Shown: positions 51,188-59,454 of the stretch, one piece after another
Numbering within the stretch: the first letter of the stretch is position 1
Layout: each line of letters begins with the position of its first letter
From: RH-AL1 sp964244495
Lineage (GTDB): Bacteria > Pseudomonadota > Alphaproteobacteria > Rhizobiales > Beijerinckiaceae
Direction of reading: 5' to 3'
Length of the DNA: 64,000 nucleotides
NCBI GenBank assembly: GCA_964244495.1
Contig: CAXTIU010000008.1
Coordinates: 62,001 to 126,000, forward strand
Position numbers and translations under genes: made by a program
The notes under the pieces: generated by a model
Databases searched by the model: none
Told to the model about the DNA's origin: nothing
What the model saw: only the letters and a program-made list of their open reading frames with translations

Positions 51188-51976
51188 GTGACGTCGACGA
51201 CCGCCTCCTACCTCTCGATCGCCAACAACCTGTCCCGCTACCAGGGCGCGACGGAGGCCGACCCGACGGTCAAGAACGACACGGCCTACTACCTCGCCAA
51301 CATCGGCAAGGTGAAAAGCATCGCCGACTTCGTGAACAACTACCGGCTGCTGTCCTACGCGCTGACCGCGTTCGGCCTGGGGAGCGAGACCAACGCCAAG
51401 GGGCTCATCACCAAGGTGCTGGAAGGCGGCGTGTCCGACAGCAAGTCGCTCGCCAACACGCTGACCGACCCGAGCTTCACCGCCTTCGCGACCGCCTTCG
51501 ACTTCGTCGGAAAGGGGGTCGGCGCCGTCACCGCGTCGGCCGCCGCCACCACCGGCACCACCGCCCAATACGTCGAGCAGACACTCGAGACCACGCAGGG
51601 TCAGAGCAACGGGGGCGTCCAGCTCGCCCTGTACTTCGCCCGCGTCGCGCCCACGATCACCAGCACCTACGGCCTGCTGGCGGATACGAGCCTGCTCAAG
51701 GTGGTGCAAACCGCCTACGGCATCCAGCCCTCCGCCACCATCAACATCGACACGGAGGCGACGGCGCTGGGCAAGATAATCAACGTCGCCGACCTGAAGA
51801 ACCCGGCGAAGCTCCAGCAGATCATCGAGCGCTTCACCGCCAACTACGACCTGCAGGGCAACAACACGTCGTCGAGCACGTCGGGCGTCGCGCAGATCTT
51901 CGCGTCCTCGACGACGAGCGGGTTCAGCTCCGACCTGCTGCTCTCCATCCAGGGCCTCAAGCTCGGGGGCAGCTGA
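51188..51976 (+). CDS. DUF1217 flagellar protein
   Basis: 262 residues from a GTG. The sequence is that of DUF1217 proteins (Y-L-S-I-A-N-N-L-S-R-Y, D-F-V-N-N-Y-R-L-L-S-Y-A-L, K-V-V-Q-T-A-Y-G-I), which sit in alphaproteobacterial flagellar clusters and have been proposed to be rod-linked. Function not defined. It precedes flgF by 3 bp. Confidence 0.87.
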   Translation: MTSTTASYLSIANNLSRYQGATEADPTVKNDTAYYLANIGKVKSIADFVNNYRLLSYALTAFGLGSETNAKGLITKVLEGGVSDSKSLANTLTDPSFTAFATAFDFVGKGVGAVTASAAATTGTTAQYVEQTLETTQGQSNGGVQLALYFARVAPTITSTYGLLADTSLLKVVQTAYGIQPSATINIDTEATALGKIINVADLKNPAKLQQIIERFTANYDLQGNNTSSSTSGVAQIFASSTTSGFSSDLLLSIQGLKLGGS

Positions 51977-51979
51977 GCC

Positions 51980-52702
51980 ATGCGCGGCAACCTTTACGTC
52001 ACCATGTCGGGCCAGATCGCGCTGGAGAAGCGCCTCGACACCGTGGCCGCCAACATCGCCAACATGAACACGGCCGGGTACCGGGCGCAGGGCGTCGCCT
52101 TCTCCTCGCTCCTGTCGTCCGTCGGCGAGCGTCCGGCCTCCTTCGTGACGACCGGGACGGACTTCATCTCGCGGGCGCAGGGCGCGACGACCAAGACCGA
52201 CAACCCGCTCGACGTCGCGGTGCAGGGCGATGCCTGGTTCGCCGTGCAGACGCCGAACGGCATCGCCTACACCCGCGACGGCCGCATGCAGATGACGGCG
52301 AGCGGCGAGCTGCAGAGCCTCAATGGCTACCCCATGCTCGACGCCGGCGGCTCCAAGCTCCTGCTCGATTCCGCCGACGGGCCGCCGGCCATCGCCGCCG
52401 ACGGCATGGTGACGCAGAACGGCCGGCAGGTCGGCGCGATCGGCCTCTTCACCATTCCCGACGACGCGGTGCTGACCCGCGCCGACAACTCCGCCGTGGT
52501 GCCCGACAAGCCGGCGACGGCGGTGCTCGACTTCTCGCGCACGGGCGTGGCGCAGGGCTTCTCGGAGGGGTCCAACATCAACCCCGTCCTCGAGATCTCC
52601 AAGCTCATCGCCATCCAGCGCGCCTACGATGGCCTCACCGGCGCCTCGCAGTCGAGCGAGAGCAGCCTGCAGGACGCCATCAAGACGCTCGGGTCGTCGT
52701 GA
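51980..52702 (+). CDS. flgF: Flagellar basal-body rod protein FlgF
   Basis: 240 residues. Standard rod motifs: L-Y-V-T-M-S-G-Q-I-A-L-E-K-R-L-D and V-A-A-N-I-A-N-M-N-T-A-G-Y-R at the N-terminus, and I-A-I-Q-R-A-Y-D at the C-terminus. It forms part of the proximal rod. It overlaps fliI by 4 nt (GTGA). Confidence 0.92.
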   Translation: MRGNLYVTMSGQIALEKRLDTVAANIANMNTAGYRAQGVAFSSLLSSVGERPASFVTTGTDFISRAQGATTKTDNPLDVAVQGDAWFAVQTPNGIAYTRDGRMQMTASGELQSLNGYPMLDAGGSKLLLDSADGPPAIAADGMVTQNGRQVGAIGLFTIPDDAVLTRADNSAVVPDKPATAVLDFSRTGVAQGFSEGSNINPVLEISKLIAIQRAYDGLTGASQSSESSLQDAIKTLGSS

Positions 52703-54075
52703 GGGCGCTCGATCGCCTCGCCGCCCTGGCCGCCCGCGCCGGCGCGCCCGGCGCGCTGCTCGACATCGCCGGGGCGGTCACAGCCGTCGCGCCGACGAGC
52801 TACAGGGTGCGCGGGCTCTCGCCCTTCTCGCAGCTCGGCGACTGCGTCTCGCTGCGTGACGGGCCGCATGGGGAACGGGTCCGCCACGGCGAGATCGTGC
52901 ACGTCGACGCCGAGAGCGTGACCGTCAAGCCCTACGCGACGACCGGCGACGTGGCGCTCGGCGATCGCGCGACCTGGACGGAGCGTGTCTCGCTCGCGCC
53001 CGCCCCCTCCTGGAAGGGCCGGATCATCAACGCGCTGGGCGCGCCGGTCGACGGCGGCGGCGACCTGGAGACCGGCCCCGACCGCCGGTCGATCCAGGCC
53101 GATCCACCGCCGGCCTTGGTGCGCGGACGGGTCAAGGCGCCGGTGAAGAGCGGGGTGCGCGTCATCGACATCTTCACCCCGCTCTGCCACGGCCAGCGCA
53201 TCGGCATCTTCGCCGGCTCGGGCGTCGGCAAGTCGACGCTGATGGGCATGCTGGCCGCCTGTCGCGGCTTCGACACGGTGGTCGTCGCCCTCGTCGGCGA
53301 GCGCGGCCGCGAGGTGCGCGAGTTCATCGAGGACGCGCTAGGGCCCAACCGGCCGCTCGCCGTCACCGTGGTGGCGACCGGCGACGAGAGCGCGATGATG
53401 CGCCTGATGGCCCCCCTCACCGCCACCGCCGTCGCCGAGTACTTCCGCGACCGGGGCGAGCGCGTGCTGCTGATGGTCGATTCCGTGACCCGCTACGCCC
53501 ACGCCGCCCGCGACGTCGCGCTCGCCGCCGGCGAGCCGGCGGTGGCGCGCGGCTACGCGCCCTCCGTCTTCACCAGCCTGCCGCGCCTGTTGGAGCGGGC
53601 CGGCCCCGGCATCGAGGGCAAAGGCGTGTCCAGCGTCTCGCGCGACGGGGCGATGGCCGGTTCCATCACCGGCGTGTTCGCCGTGCTGGTCGACGGCGAC
53701 GACCACAACGATCCCGTGGCCGACTGCATCCGGGGCACGCTCGACGGCCACATCGTGCTCGACCGCGCGGTGGCGGACGCCGCGCGCTACCCCGCCGTCG
53801 ACGTGCTGGGCTCGATCTCGCGCCTCGCCACCCACGTCTGGACAAAGGACCAGCGCGCGCTGGTCGGCAAGCTCCGCACGATGATCGCCCGCTTCGAGGA
53901 CACCCGCGACCTTCGCCTGATGGGCGGGCTGCAGCCCGGCGCCGACGCCGAGCTCGACCAGGCCGTGACGCTGACGCCGCGCATCTACGAGGCGCTGACC
54001 CAGGCCCCCGACGCCCCCGCGAGCACGGACGCCTTCCGCGAACTCGCCGAAGCCTTGAACAGGACGCGATCATGA
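52699..54075 (+). CDS. fliI: Flagellar export ATPase FliI
   Basis: 458 residues. Walker A A-G-S-G-V-G-K-S-T (172-180), Walker B-like L-L-M-V-D-S-V-T and F1-beta-type homology (P-S-V-F-T-S-L-P-R-L-L-E-R-A-G). It drives export with FliH and FliJ; no FliH gene is seen here. The GTG start overlaps flgF by 4 nt, and its stop overlaps the next gene by 4 nt. Confidence 0.96.
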   Translation: MRALDRLAALAARAGAPGALLDIAGAVTAVAPTSYRVRGLSPFSQLGDCVSLRDGPHGERVRHGEIVHVDAESVTVKPYATTGDVALGDRATWTERVSLAPAPSWKGRIINALGAPVDGGGDLETGPDRRSIQADPPPALVRGRVKAPVKSGVRVIDIFTPLCHGQRIGIFAGSGVGKSTLMGMLAACRGFDTVVVALVGERGREVREFIEDALGPNRPLAVTVVATGDESAMMRLMAPLTATAVAEYFRDRGERVLLMVDSVTRYAHAARDVALAAGEPAVARGYAPSVFTSLPRLLERAGPGIEGKGVSSVSRDGAMAGSITGVFAVLVDGDDHNDPVADCIRGTLDGHIVLDRAVADAARYPAVDVLGSISRLATHVWTKDQRALVGKLRTMIARFEDTRDLRLMGGLQPGADAELDQAVTLTPRIYEALTQAPDAPASTDAFRELAEALNRTRS

Positions 54076-54584
54076 CGATGAAGATCTTGGGGTTCCTCAC
54101 CGCCGACAAGGCGCTCGGCGTCGCCGGCGGCGGCCTCGCGCTCGCCTCCGCCTCGTTCGCCGTCTACATGAACCTGCACGGCCCGGCGTCGGGCTCGGCT
54201 GGCCACGACTTCACCGTCTTCGCCCAGCTCGCCCCCCGCGCCGTTCCCCGGACGGCGAAGTCGGAGCCGGGCCGCCCCGACCCCGACGAGGATCTCGACA
54301 CCGCCGTGACGGCCTCCATCCCGCGCCGCGCCGCGATCTCGGCCGGTCCGGGAGGCGGGGGCCGCGACGCCGGCGGCGAGACCGCCACCCGGCCGGCCAA
54401 CCCCGCCGTGACCCTGGAGACCGCCGCCGCCGACGGCGCGACGATCGCGGTGGACGGCGAGTCGCGCGTCGTGCACGTCGGCGACACCATCCCCGGCGCC
54501 GGACAGGTGCTGGCCATCCTGCCGGGCCCGCATCCCTCCGTGCGGACCTCGCAGGGGCTCATCGTGGCGCCCGGCGGCCGGTGA
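54072..54584 (+). CDS. Hypothetical protein after fliI
   Basis: 170 residues. A hydrophobic N-terminal helix (A-L-G-V-A-G-G-G-L-A-L-A-S-A-S-F-A) is followed by a long Pro/Gly/Asp-rich linker and a small C-terminal domain with V-H-V-G-D-T-I-P-G-A-G-Q-V and V-R-T-S-Q-G-L-I-V. That pattern of a beta-domain behind one TM is reminiscent of GspC or FliL-like proteins. It is coupled to fliI by an ATGA overlap, so it probably belongs to the flagellar unit. Confidence 0.65.
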   Translation: MTMKILGFLTADKALGVAGGGLALASASFAVYMNLHGPASGSAGHDFTVFAQLAPRAVPRTAKSEPGRPDPDEDLDTAVTASIPRRAAISAGPGGGGRDAGGETATRPANPAVTLETAAADGATIAVDGESRVVHVGDTIPGAGQVLAILPGPHPSVRTSQGLIVAPGGR

Positions 54585-54690
54585 AGCGTCCGCCCTCACG
54601 GGTCATCACGCAGAGCCCCCGTCGAACCGACGCTTGAGGGCCGTCGTCCGACCGACGCACCGGGGGTTGCGTGAATTTCCTCATCGAGCG

Positions 54691-54808
54691 CACATTCTTG
54701 CGTCAGGTTGCGTCATGCGTCAGGACCCCGTGGATCATGACCAGCCCGATCGACGCCGATCGGCAGGTTAGAGGTAAAGATACCGTGAGTTCGTAGCGGC
54801 CGCAAGCC
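54691..54808. repeat. Dispersed intergenic element, copy 2 of 2
   Basis: It aligns with 5753-5875. CACATTCT is at 54691, GCGTCA hexamers at 54700, 54710 and 54717, the GGTAAAGATACC dyad at 54773-54784 and GCCGCAAGCC at 54799-54808. CACATTCT to the dyad is 82 nt, as in copy 1. It lies in the 461-bp gap between the fliI unit and the aldo/keto reductase. The rest of that gap has no gene, only CCCGGTATGACGG and CCCGGGATGACGG boxes near 54900 and 54953, which look like degenerate REP-type repeats. Confidence 0.75.
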
Positions 54809-55045
54809 CTCGACGAGGCCGGCTCGAAGCTCGACATCGGTCCGGGGCGGCGTCAGCCGAATCTGGGATCGGTATCCCTAAGCGATCGGCGCCGGCGCGC
54901 CCGGTATGACGGGGGTGACAGCAACCCTCCGCCTTCGGGTCTGCCTGCGGCGTCCCGGGATGACGGAGTGGCGGCCGGGTCGTCCACGATGCCGCCCGAT
55001 CCCACGGCTATGACGTGACGCGAGGCGCACGCGAGGATCGAGGAC

Positions 55046-55918
55046 ATGGCCATCGACGCCGCACGCTCCGGGACCTTCACCACCGGCACCCGCTCCGTGG
55101 TCCGGCTCGGCTTCGGCGCGATGCGGGTCACCGGCGCCGGCGTCTGGGGCGAGCCGGCCGACCGGGCCGAGGCGATCCGCACGCTGAAGCGGGTCCCGGA
55201 CCTCGGCATCACCTTCGTCGACACGGCGGATTCCTACGGTCCGGAGGTGTCCGAGCGGCTGATCGGGGAGACGCTGCGTCCCTACGGCGACGTGCTGGTC
55301 GCGACCAAGGGCGGCCTGACCCGCACCGGCCCCGGCGTGTGGATCCCGGTGGGCCGGCCCGAGTACCTGATCCAGCAGGCGCTGATGAGCCGGCGGCGCC
55401 TCGGCGTGGACGCGATCGGCCTTTGGCAGCTGCGTCGCCTCGACCCGCACCTGCCGCGCGACGAGCAGTTCGGCGCCATCCGCCGGCTCCTCGACGATGG
55501 GGTGATCGCGCGGGCCGGCCTCAGCAACGTGGGCGTGGCCGACATCGAGGCGGCGCGGCAGGTCTTTCCCGTGGCCACGGTGCAGAACCGCTACAACCTC
55601 GTCGATCGCACGAGCGAGGACGTGCTCGACCACTGCGAGGCGGCCGGCATCGGCTTCATCCCCTGGTACCCGCTGGCGGCGGGCGACCTCGCCAGGCCGG
55701 GATCGCCGCTCGACGCGGTCGCGGCCAAGCACCGGGCGAGCCCGAGCCAGGTGGCGCTCGCCTGGATGCTGAAGCGCAGCCGAGCGATGCTGCCGATCCC
55801 CGGCACCGGCAACGTGGCGCACCTGGAGGACAACGTCGCGGCCGCCGACATCGACCTGTCGGACGAGGATTTCGCCGCGCTGGACCGGGAGGGCAGGGCG
55901 CGGTTCGCTCGGGCGTGA
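55046..55918 (+). CDS. Aldo/keto reductase family protein lacking the usual catalytic His
   Basis: 290 residues with an AKR TIM barrel. F-V-D-T-A-D-S-Y-G gives the catalytic Asp and Tyr, A-T-K-G-G the Lys, and the C-terminal I-P-G-T-G-N the NADPH loop. Where the family has Q-L-H-R-V-D-P the sequence has Q-L-R-R-L-D-P, so the tetrad His is Arg130. Similar substitutions exist in some AKR-like proteins, and the activity may differ from carbonyl reduction. Substrate unknown. It stands alone. Confidence 0.88.
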   Translation: MAIDAARSGTFTTGTRSVVRLGFGAMRVTGAGVWGEPADRAEAIRTLKRVPDLGITFVDTADSYGPEVSERLIGETLRPYGDVLVATKGGLTRTGPGVWIPVGRPEYLIQQALMSRRRLGVDAIGLWQLRRLDPHLPRDEQFGAIRRLLDDGVIARAGLSNVGVADIEAARQVFPVATVQNRYNLVDRTSEDVLDHCEAAGIGFIPWYPLAAGDLARPGSPLDAVAAKHRASPSQVALAWMLKRSRAMLPIPGTGNVAHLEDNVAAADIDLSDEDFAALDREGRARFARA

Positions 55919-55927
55919 CGATGCTGC

Positions 55928-56116
55928 CTAAAGGGCGACCGGCGCCGGAGACGGCGTGGGGGCCGGCGCCACCGCCGTCTCGCCGCCACGCAACGGCTCG
56001 TAATCCGCGCCGAAGATCGCGGCGATCAGCAGTTCGTCGGCGGCGCGACGCGAAGCGGCGCGGGCACGCGGCGACGAAGGCGGCGGCAAGTCGGGACCAT
56101 GCTGTGACGTCGTCAT
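55928..56116 (-). CDS. Small hypothetical protein
   Basis: 62 residues, Pro/Ala-rich at both ends with a central helix (A-A-D-E-L-L-I-A-A-I-F-G-A-D-Y-E). GGAGG lies 6 nt before the ATG, the strongest argument that it is real. It sits upstream of nothing on its strand but convergent with the reductase. Function unknown. Confidence 0.5.
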   Translation of the reverse strand: MTTSQHGPDLPPPSSPRARAASRRAADELLIAAIFGADYEPLRGGETAVAPAPTPSPAPVAL

Positions 56117-56179
56117 GCTGCGCCTCCGGGTCGAACCGAAGATGACGCGCCTTGGTTAACGAAGTGCTAAAGCCGCGCC

Positions 56180-56467
56180 TCATCCCGCGTCGACGGCGCC
56201 CAGCTCTCCGAGTCTGCCCGGCCCCAGGGCGGCCTTCTCGGCCGGGTCCATCGCCTCGATCGCGGGGGAGAGCGCCTCCACCACCAGGGGATCGAGGTTC
56301 GCCACCGCGCCGGCGTTCGCCCGCAGCACGCCGATCATGCGCGGCGTCCAGAACGCCTCGATGTGGGAGGCGACCCCGGCCACCGCCTCGTCGCGCGGGT
56401 AGGAGCGGAAGAACTGGGCGATCTGGTTCGCCATCATCGTCAGCTTGTCGATCTCGTGCATCGCCAT
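56180..56467 (-). CDS. fdsD: Formate dehydrogenase delta subunit FdsD
   Basis: 95 residues. D-K-L-T-M-M-A-N-Q-I-A-Q-F-F and E-A-F-W-T-P-R-M are typical of the small FdsD protein needed for assembly of the NAD-linked formate dehydrogenase. ATG 56467 is preferred over TTG 56485. It is last in the fds operon, separated from fdsA by 133 bp containing a REP-like palindrome; the fdsC gene normally found here is absent. Confidence 0.88.
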   Translation of the reverse strand: MAMHEIDKLTMMANQIAQFFRSYPRDEAVAGVASHIEAFWTPRMIGVLRANAGAVANLDPLVVEALSPAIEAMDPAEKAALGPGRLGELGAVDAG

Positions 56468-56496
56468 CGGAGTTACCTGTATCAAAGGGGCGAGAT

Positions 56497-56596
56497 GTCA
56501 TTCCGGGCGGAGCGAAGCTGCGATCCGGAGCCGGTGTCCTCCACTGAGAGCAGGAAGGACACCGGTTCCAGGTTCGCCTTCGGCGCCCGGAATGAC
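56497..56596. repeat. REP-like nested palindrome between fdsA and fdsD
   Basis: GTCATTCCGGGC (56497-56508) is the complement of 56585-56596. Inside it CCGGTGTCCT (56531-56540) pairs with 56556-56565. The outer motif CCCGGAATGAC resembles the repetitive extragenic palindromes common in alphaproteobacteria. It could fold into a long stem in the operon mRNA and lower fdsD expression. Confidence 0.75.
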
Positions 56597-56600
56597 GCAA

Positions 56601-59444
56601 CTACTCCGCCGCCTCCAGCCGCGCGGCGACGCGGGTGAGCGACTCGTCCTCCTCGTAGAACTTCGCCTGCCAGTCCGATACGCGGTTGGTCTTGCGGACC
56701 TGCACGGCGGTCACCTTGTACTCGGGGCAATTGGTGGCCCAGTCCGAGTAGTCGGTGGTGATGACGTTGGCGCCGGTCTTGGCGTGGTGGAACGTCGTGT
56801 AGACGACGCCGGGCTGCATGCGCTCCGACACCTTGCACTTGAGCGCGATGTCGCCCGAGCGGCTTTCCAGCGCGACGAGGTCGCCGTCCCTGATGCCGCG
56901 CTGCTCCGCGTCGAAGGGGTGGATCTCCAGCAAATCCTCCTCGTGCCACATCGAGTTGGACGTGCGCCGCGTCTGCGCGCCGACGTTGTATTGCGACAGG
57001 ATGCGCCCGGTCGTCAGGATCAGCGGGAAGCGCGGTCCGGTCCGCTCCTCCGTGGGATGGAACTCGGTGATCATGAACTTGCCGCGGCCGATCACGAAGC
57101 GGCCGATGTGCATCGTCGGCGTGCCTTCCGGCGCCGCCTCGTTGCACGGCCACTGGATCGAGCCGAGCTCGTCGAGCTTGGCGAAGCTGACGCCGGCGAA
57201 GGACGGCGTGGTGGCGGCGATCTCGTCCATGATCTCGGAGGGATGGCGATAGTCCATCTTGTAGCCGAGCGCCTCGGACAGCAGCATCGTGCCCTCCCAG
57301 TCGCCGTAGCCGCCGAGCGGCGCCATCACCTTGCGGACGCGGCTGATCCGGCGCTCGGCGTTGGTGAAGGTGCCGTCCTTCTCCAGGAACGACGCGCCGG
57401 GCAGGAACACGTGGGCGTATTTCGCCGTCTCGTTCAGGAAGATGTCCTGGACGACCACGCATTCCATGTTGCGCAGGCCGCCGGTCACGTGGTGCGTGTC
57501 GGGATCGGATTGCGCGATGTCCTCGCCCTGGACGTACAGACCCTTGAACAGGCCGTCGACCGCCTCGTCCAGCATGTTGGTGATGCGAAGGCCGGGCTCG
57601 CGGTCGAGCTGGACGCCCCACATTTCCTCGTAGAGTTCGCGCGTCGCGTCGTCGGACACGTGGCGGTAGCCGGGGTACTCGTGCGGGAACGAGCCCATGT
57701 CGCAGGAGCCCTGGACGTTGTTCTGGCCGCGCAGCGGGTTCACGCCCACGCCCTCGCGCCCGATGTTGCCGGTCGCCATGGCGAGGTTCGCCATGCCCAT
57801 CACCATCGTCGAGCCCTGGCTGTGCTCGGTGACGCCGAGGCCGTAGAAGATCGCGGCGTTGCCGCCGGTGGCGTAGAGCCGGGCGGCGGCGCGCAGGTCG
57901 GCCGCCGGAACGCCGATGATGTCTTCCTGGGCCTCCGGCGAATGGCGGACATCGGCGACGAAGCGCGCCCAGGACTCGAAGTCGCGCACGTCGCAGCGCT
58001 CGCGCACGAAGGCCTCGTCGATCAGCCCCTCGGTGACGACGACGTGCGCCATGGCGTTGATGAAGCCGACGTTGGTGCCGGGCTTGAGCGGCAGGTGGTA
58101 ATCGGCCTTGACGTGCGCCGACTTGACGAGGTCGATCCTGCGGGGATCGGCGACGATCAGCTTGGCGCCGGCGCGCAGCCGCTTCTTCATGCGCGAGCCG
58201 AACACGGGGTGGCCGTCGGTCGGGTTGGCACCGATCACCAGCATCACGTCGCATTGCTCGACGGAGCGGAAATCCTGCGTGCCGGCGGACTCGCCGATGG
58301 TGGTCTTCAGGCCGTAGCCGGTTGGCGAGTGGCAGACACGGGCGCAGGTGTCGACGTTGTTGTTGCCGAAGGCGGCGCGCACCAGCTTCTGGACGAGGTA
58401 GGTTTCCTCGTTGGTGCAGCGCGACGAGGTGATGCCGCCGATCGCGTTGCGGCCGTACTTCCCCTGGATGCGCTTGAACTCGGACGCGGCGTGGCCGATC
58501 GCCTCCTCCCAGGAGACTTCCCGCCACGGGTCGGTGATCGCCGCGCGGATCATCGGCTTCGTCACGCGGTCCTTGTGGGTCGCGTAGCCGTAGGCGAAGC
58601 GGCCCTTGACGCAGCTGTGGCCGTCGTTGGCCTTGCCGGATTTCGCCGGCACCATGCGCACGACCGTGTCGCCCTGCATCTCCGCCTTGAACGTGCAGCC
58701 GACGCCGCAATAGGCGCAGGTGGTCAGCACCGAGTGCTCCGGCTTGCCCATGGCGATGACGGACTTCTCGTTGAGGGTCGCGGTCGGGCAGGCCTGGACG
58801 CAGGCACCGCACGAGACGCATTCCGAGTCGAAGAAGTCCGTGCCGCCGGCCGACACCTTGCTATCGAAGCCGCGCCCCTCGATGGTGAGGGCGAAGGTGC
58901 CCTGCACCTCCTCGCAGGCGCGCACGCAGCGGTTGCAGACGATGCACTTGGCGGACTCGAAGGTGAAGTACGGGTTCGACGCGTCGGTGGGCGCGTCGAG
59001 GTGGTTCTCGCCTGCGTATCCGTAGCGGACCTCGCGCAGGCCGACCGCGCCGGCCTGGTCCTGCAGCTCGCAGTCGCCGTTGGCCGAGCAGGTCAGACAG
59101 TTCAGCGGGTGGTCGGAGATGTACAGCTCCATCACCCCTTTACGGAGCTTCGCCAGCCGCTCGTTCTGGGTGTGGACGACCATGCCGTCCTCGGCCGGCG
59201 TGGTGCAGGAGGCCGGCGTGCCGCGCCGCCCCTCGATCTCGACGAGGCACAGGCGGCAGGAACCGAAGGCTTCCAACTGGTCGGTGGCGCAGAGGCGCGG
59301 GATCTTCGTGCCCATCGACGCGGCGGCGGCCATGACGGACGTGCCTTTGGGCACGCTCACCGCCGCGCCGTCGATCGTCAGGGTCACGGTCTCGGCGGCC
59401 GGGCGGATCGGCGTGCCGGAGTTGAACTCGGCGATGAGGGCCAT
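56601..59444 (-). CDS. fdsA: NAD-dependent formate dehydrogenase alpha (molybdopterin) subunit
   Basis: 947 residues. The N-terminal NuoG-like part has a [2Fe-2S] set (C-A-T-D-Q ... C-R-L-C), a His/Cys cluster (D-H-P-L-N-C-L-T-C) and two 4Fe-4S sets (C-I-V-C-N-R-C, C-V-S-C-G-A-C). C-A-Y-C-G-V-G-C starts the catalytic part, and the Mo/W ligand is Cys371 in R-V-C-H-S-P. It oxidises formate to CO2 and passes electrons to FdsB. The Cys at the Mo site means no selenocysteine is used. It lies 10 nt after fdsB. Confidence 0.97.
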   Translation of the reverse strand: MALIAEFNSGTPIRPAAETVTLTIDGAAVSVPKGTSVMAAAASMGTKIPRLCATDQLEAFGSCRLCLVEIEGRRGTPASCTTPAEDGMVVHTQNERLAKLRKGVMELYISDHPLNCLTCSANGDCELQDQAGAVGLREVRYGYAGENHLDAPTDASNPYFTFESAKCIVCNRCVRACEEVQGTFALTIEGRGFDSKVSAGGTDFFDSECVSCGACVQACPTATLNEKSVIAMGKPEHSVLTTCAYCGVGCTFKAEMQGDTVVRMVPAKSGKANDGHSCVKGRFAYGYATHKDRVTKPMIRAAITDPWREVSWEEAIGHAASEFKRIQGKYGRNAIGGITSSRCTNEETYLVQKLVRAAFGNNNVDTCARVCHSPTGYGLKTTIGESAGTQDFRSVEQCDVMLVIGANPTDGHPVFGSRMKKRLRAGAKLIVADPRRIDLVKSAHVKADYHLPLKPGTNVGFINAMAHVVVTEGLIDEAFVRERCDVRDFESWARFVADVRHSPEAQEDIIGVPAADLRAAARLYATGGNAAIFYGLGVTEHSQGSTMVMGMANLAMATGNIGREGVGVNPLRGQNNVQGSCDMGSFPHEYPGYRHVSDDATRELYEEMWGVQLDREPGLRITNMLDEAVDGLFKGLYVQGEDIAQSDPDTHHVTGGLRNMECVVVQDIFLNETAKYAHVFLPGASFLEKDGTFTNAERRISRVRKVMAPLGGYGDWEGTMLLSEALGYKMDYRHPSEIMDEIAATTPSFAGVSFAKLDELGSIQWPCNEAAPEGTPTMHIGRFVIGRGKFMITEFHPTEERTGPRFPLILTTGRILSQYNVGAQTRRTSNSMWHEEDLLEIHPFDAEQRGIRDGDLVALESRSGDIALKCKVSERMQPGVVYTTFHHAKTGANVITTDYSDWATNCPEYKVTAVQVRKTNRVSDWQAKFYEEDESLTRVAARLEAAE

Positions 59445-59454
59445 GGGAACGCTC

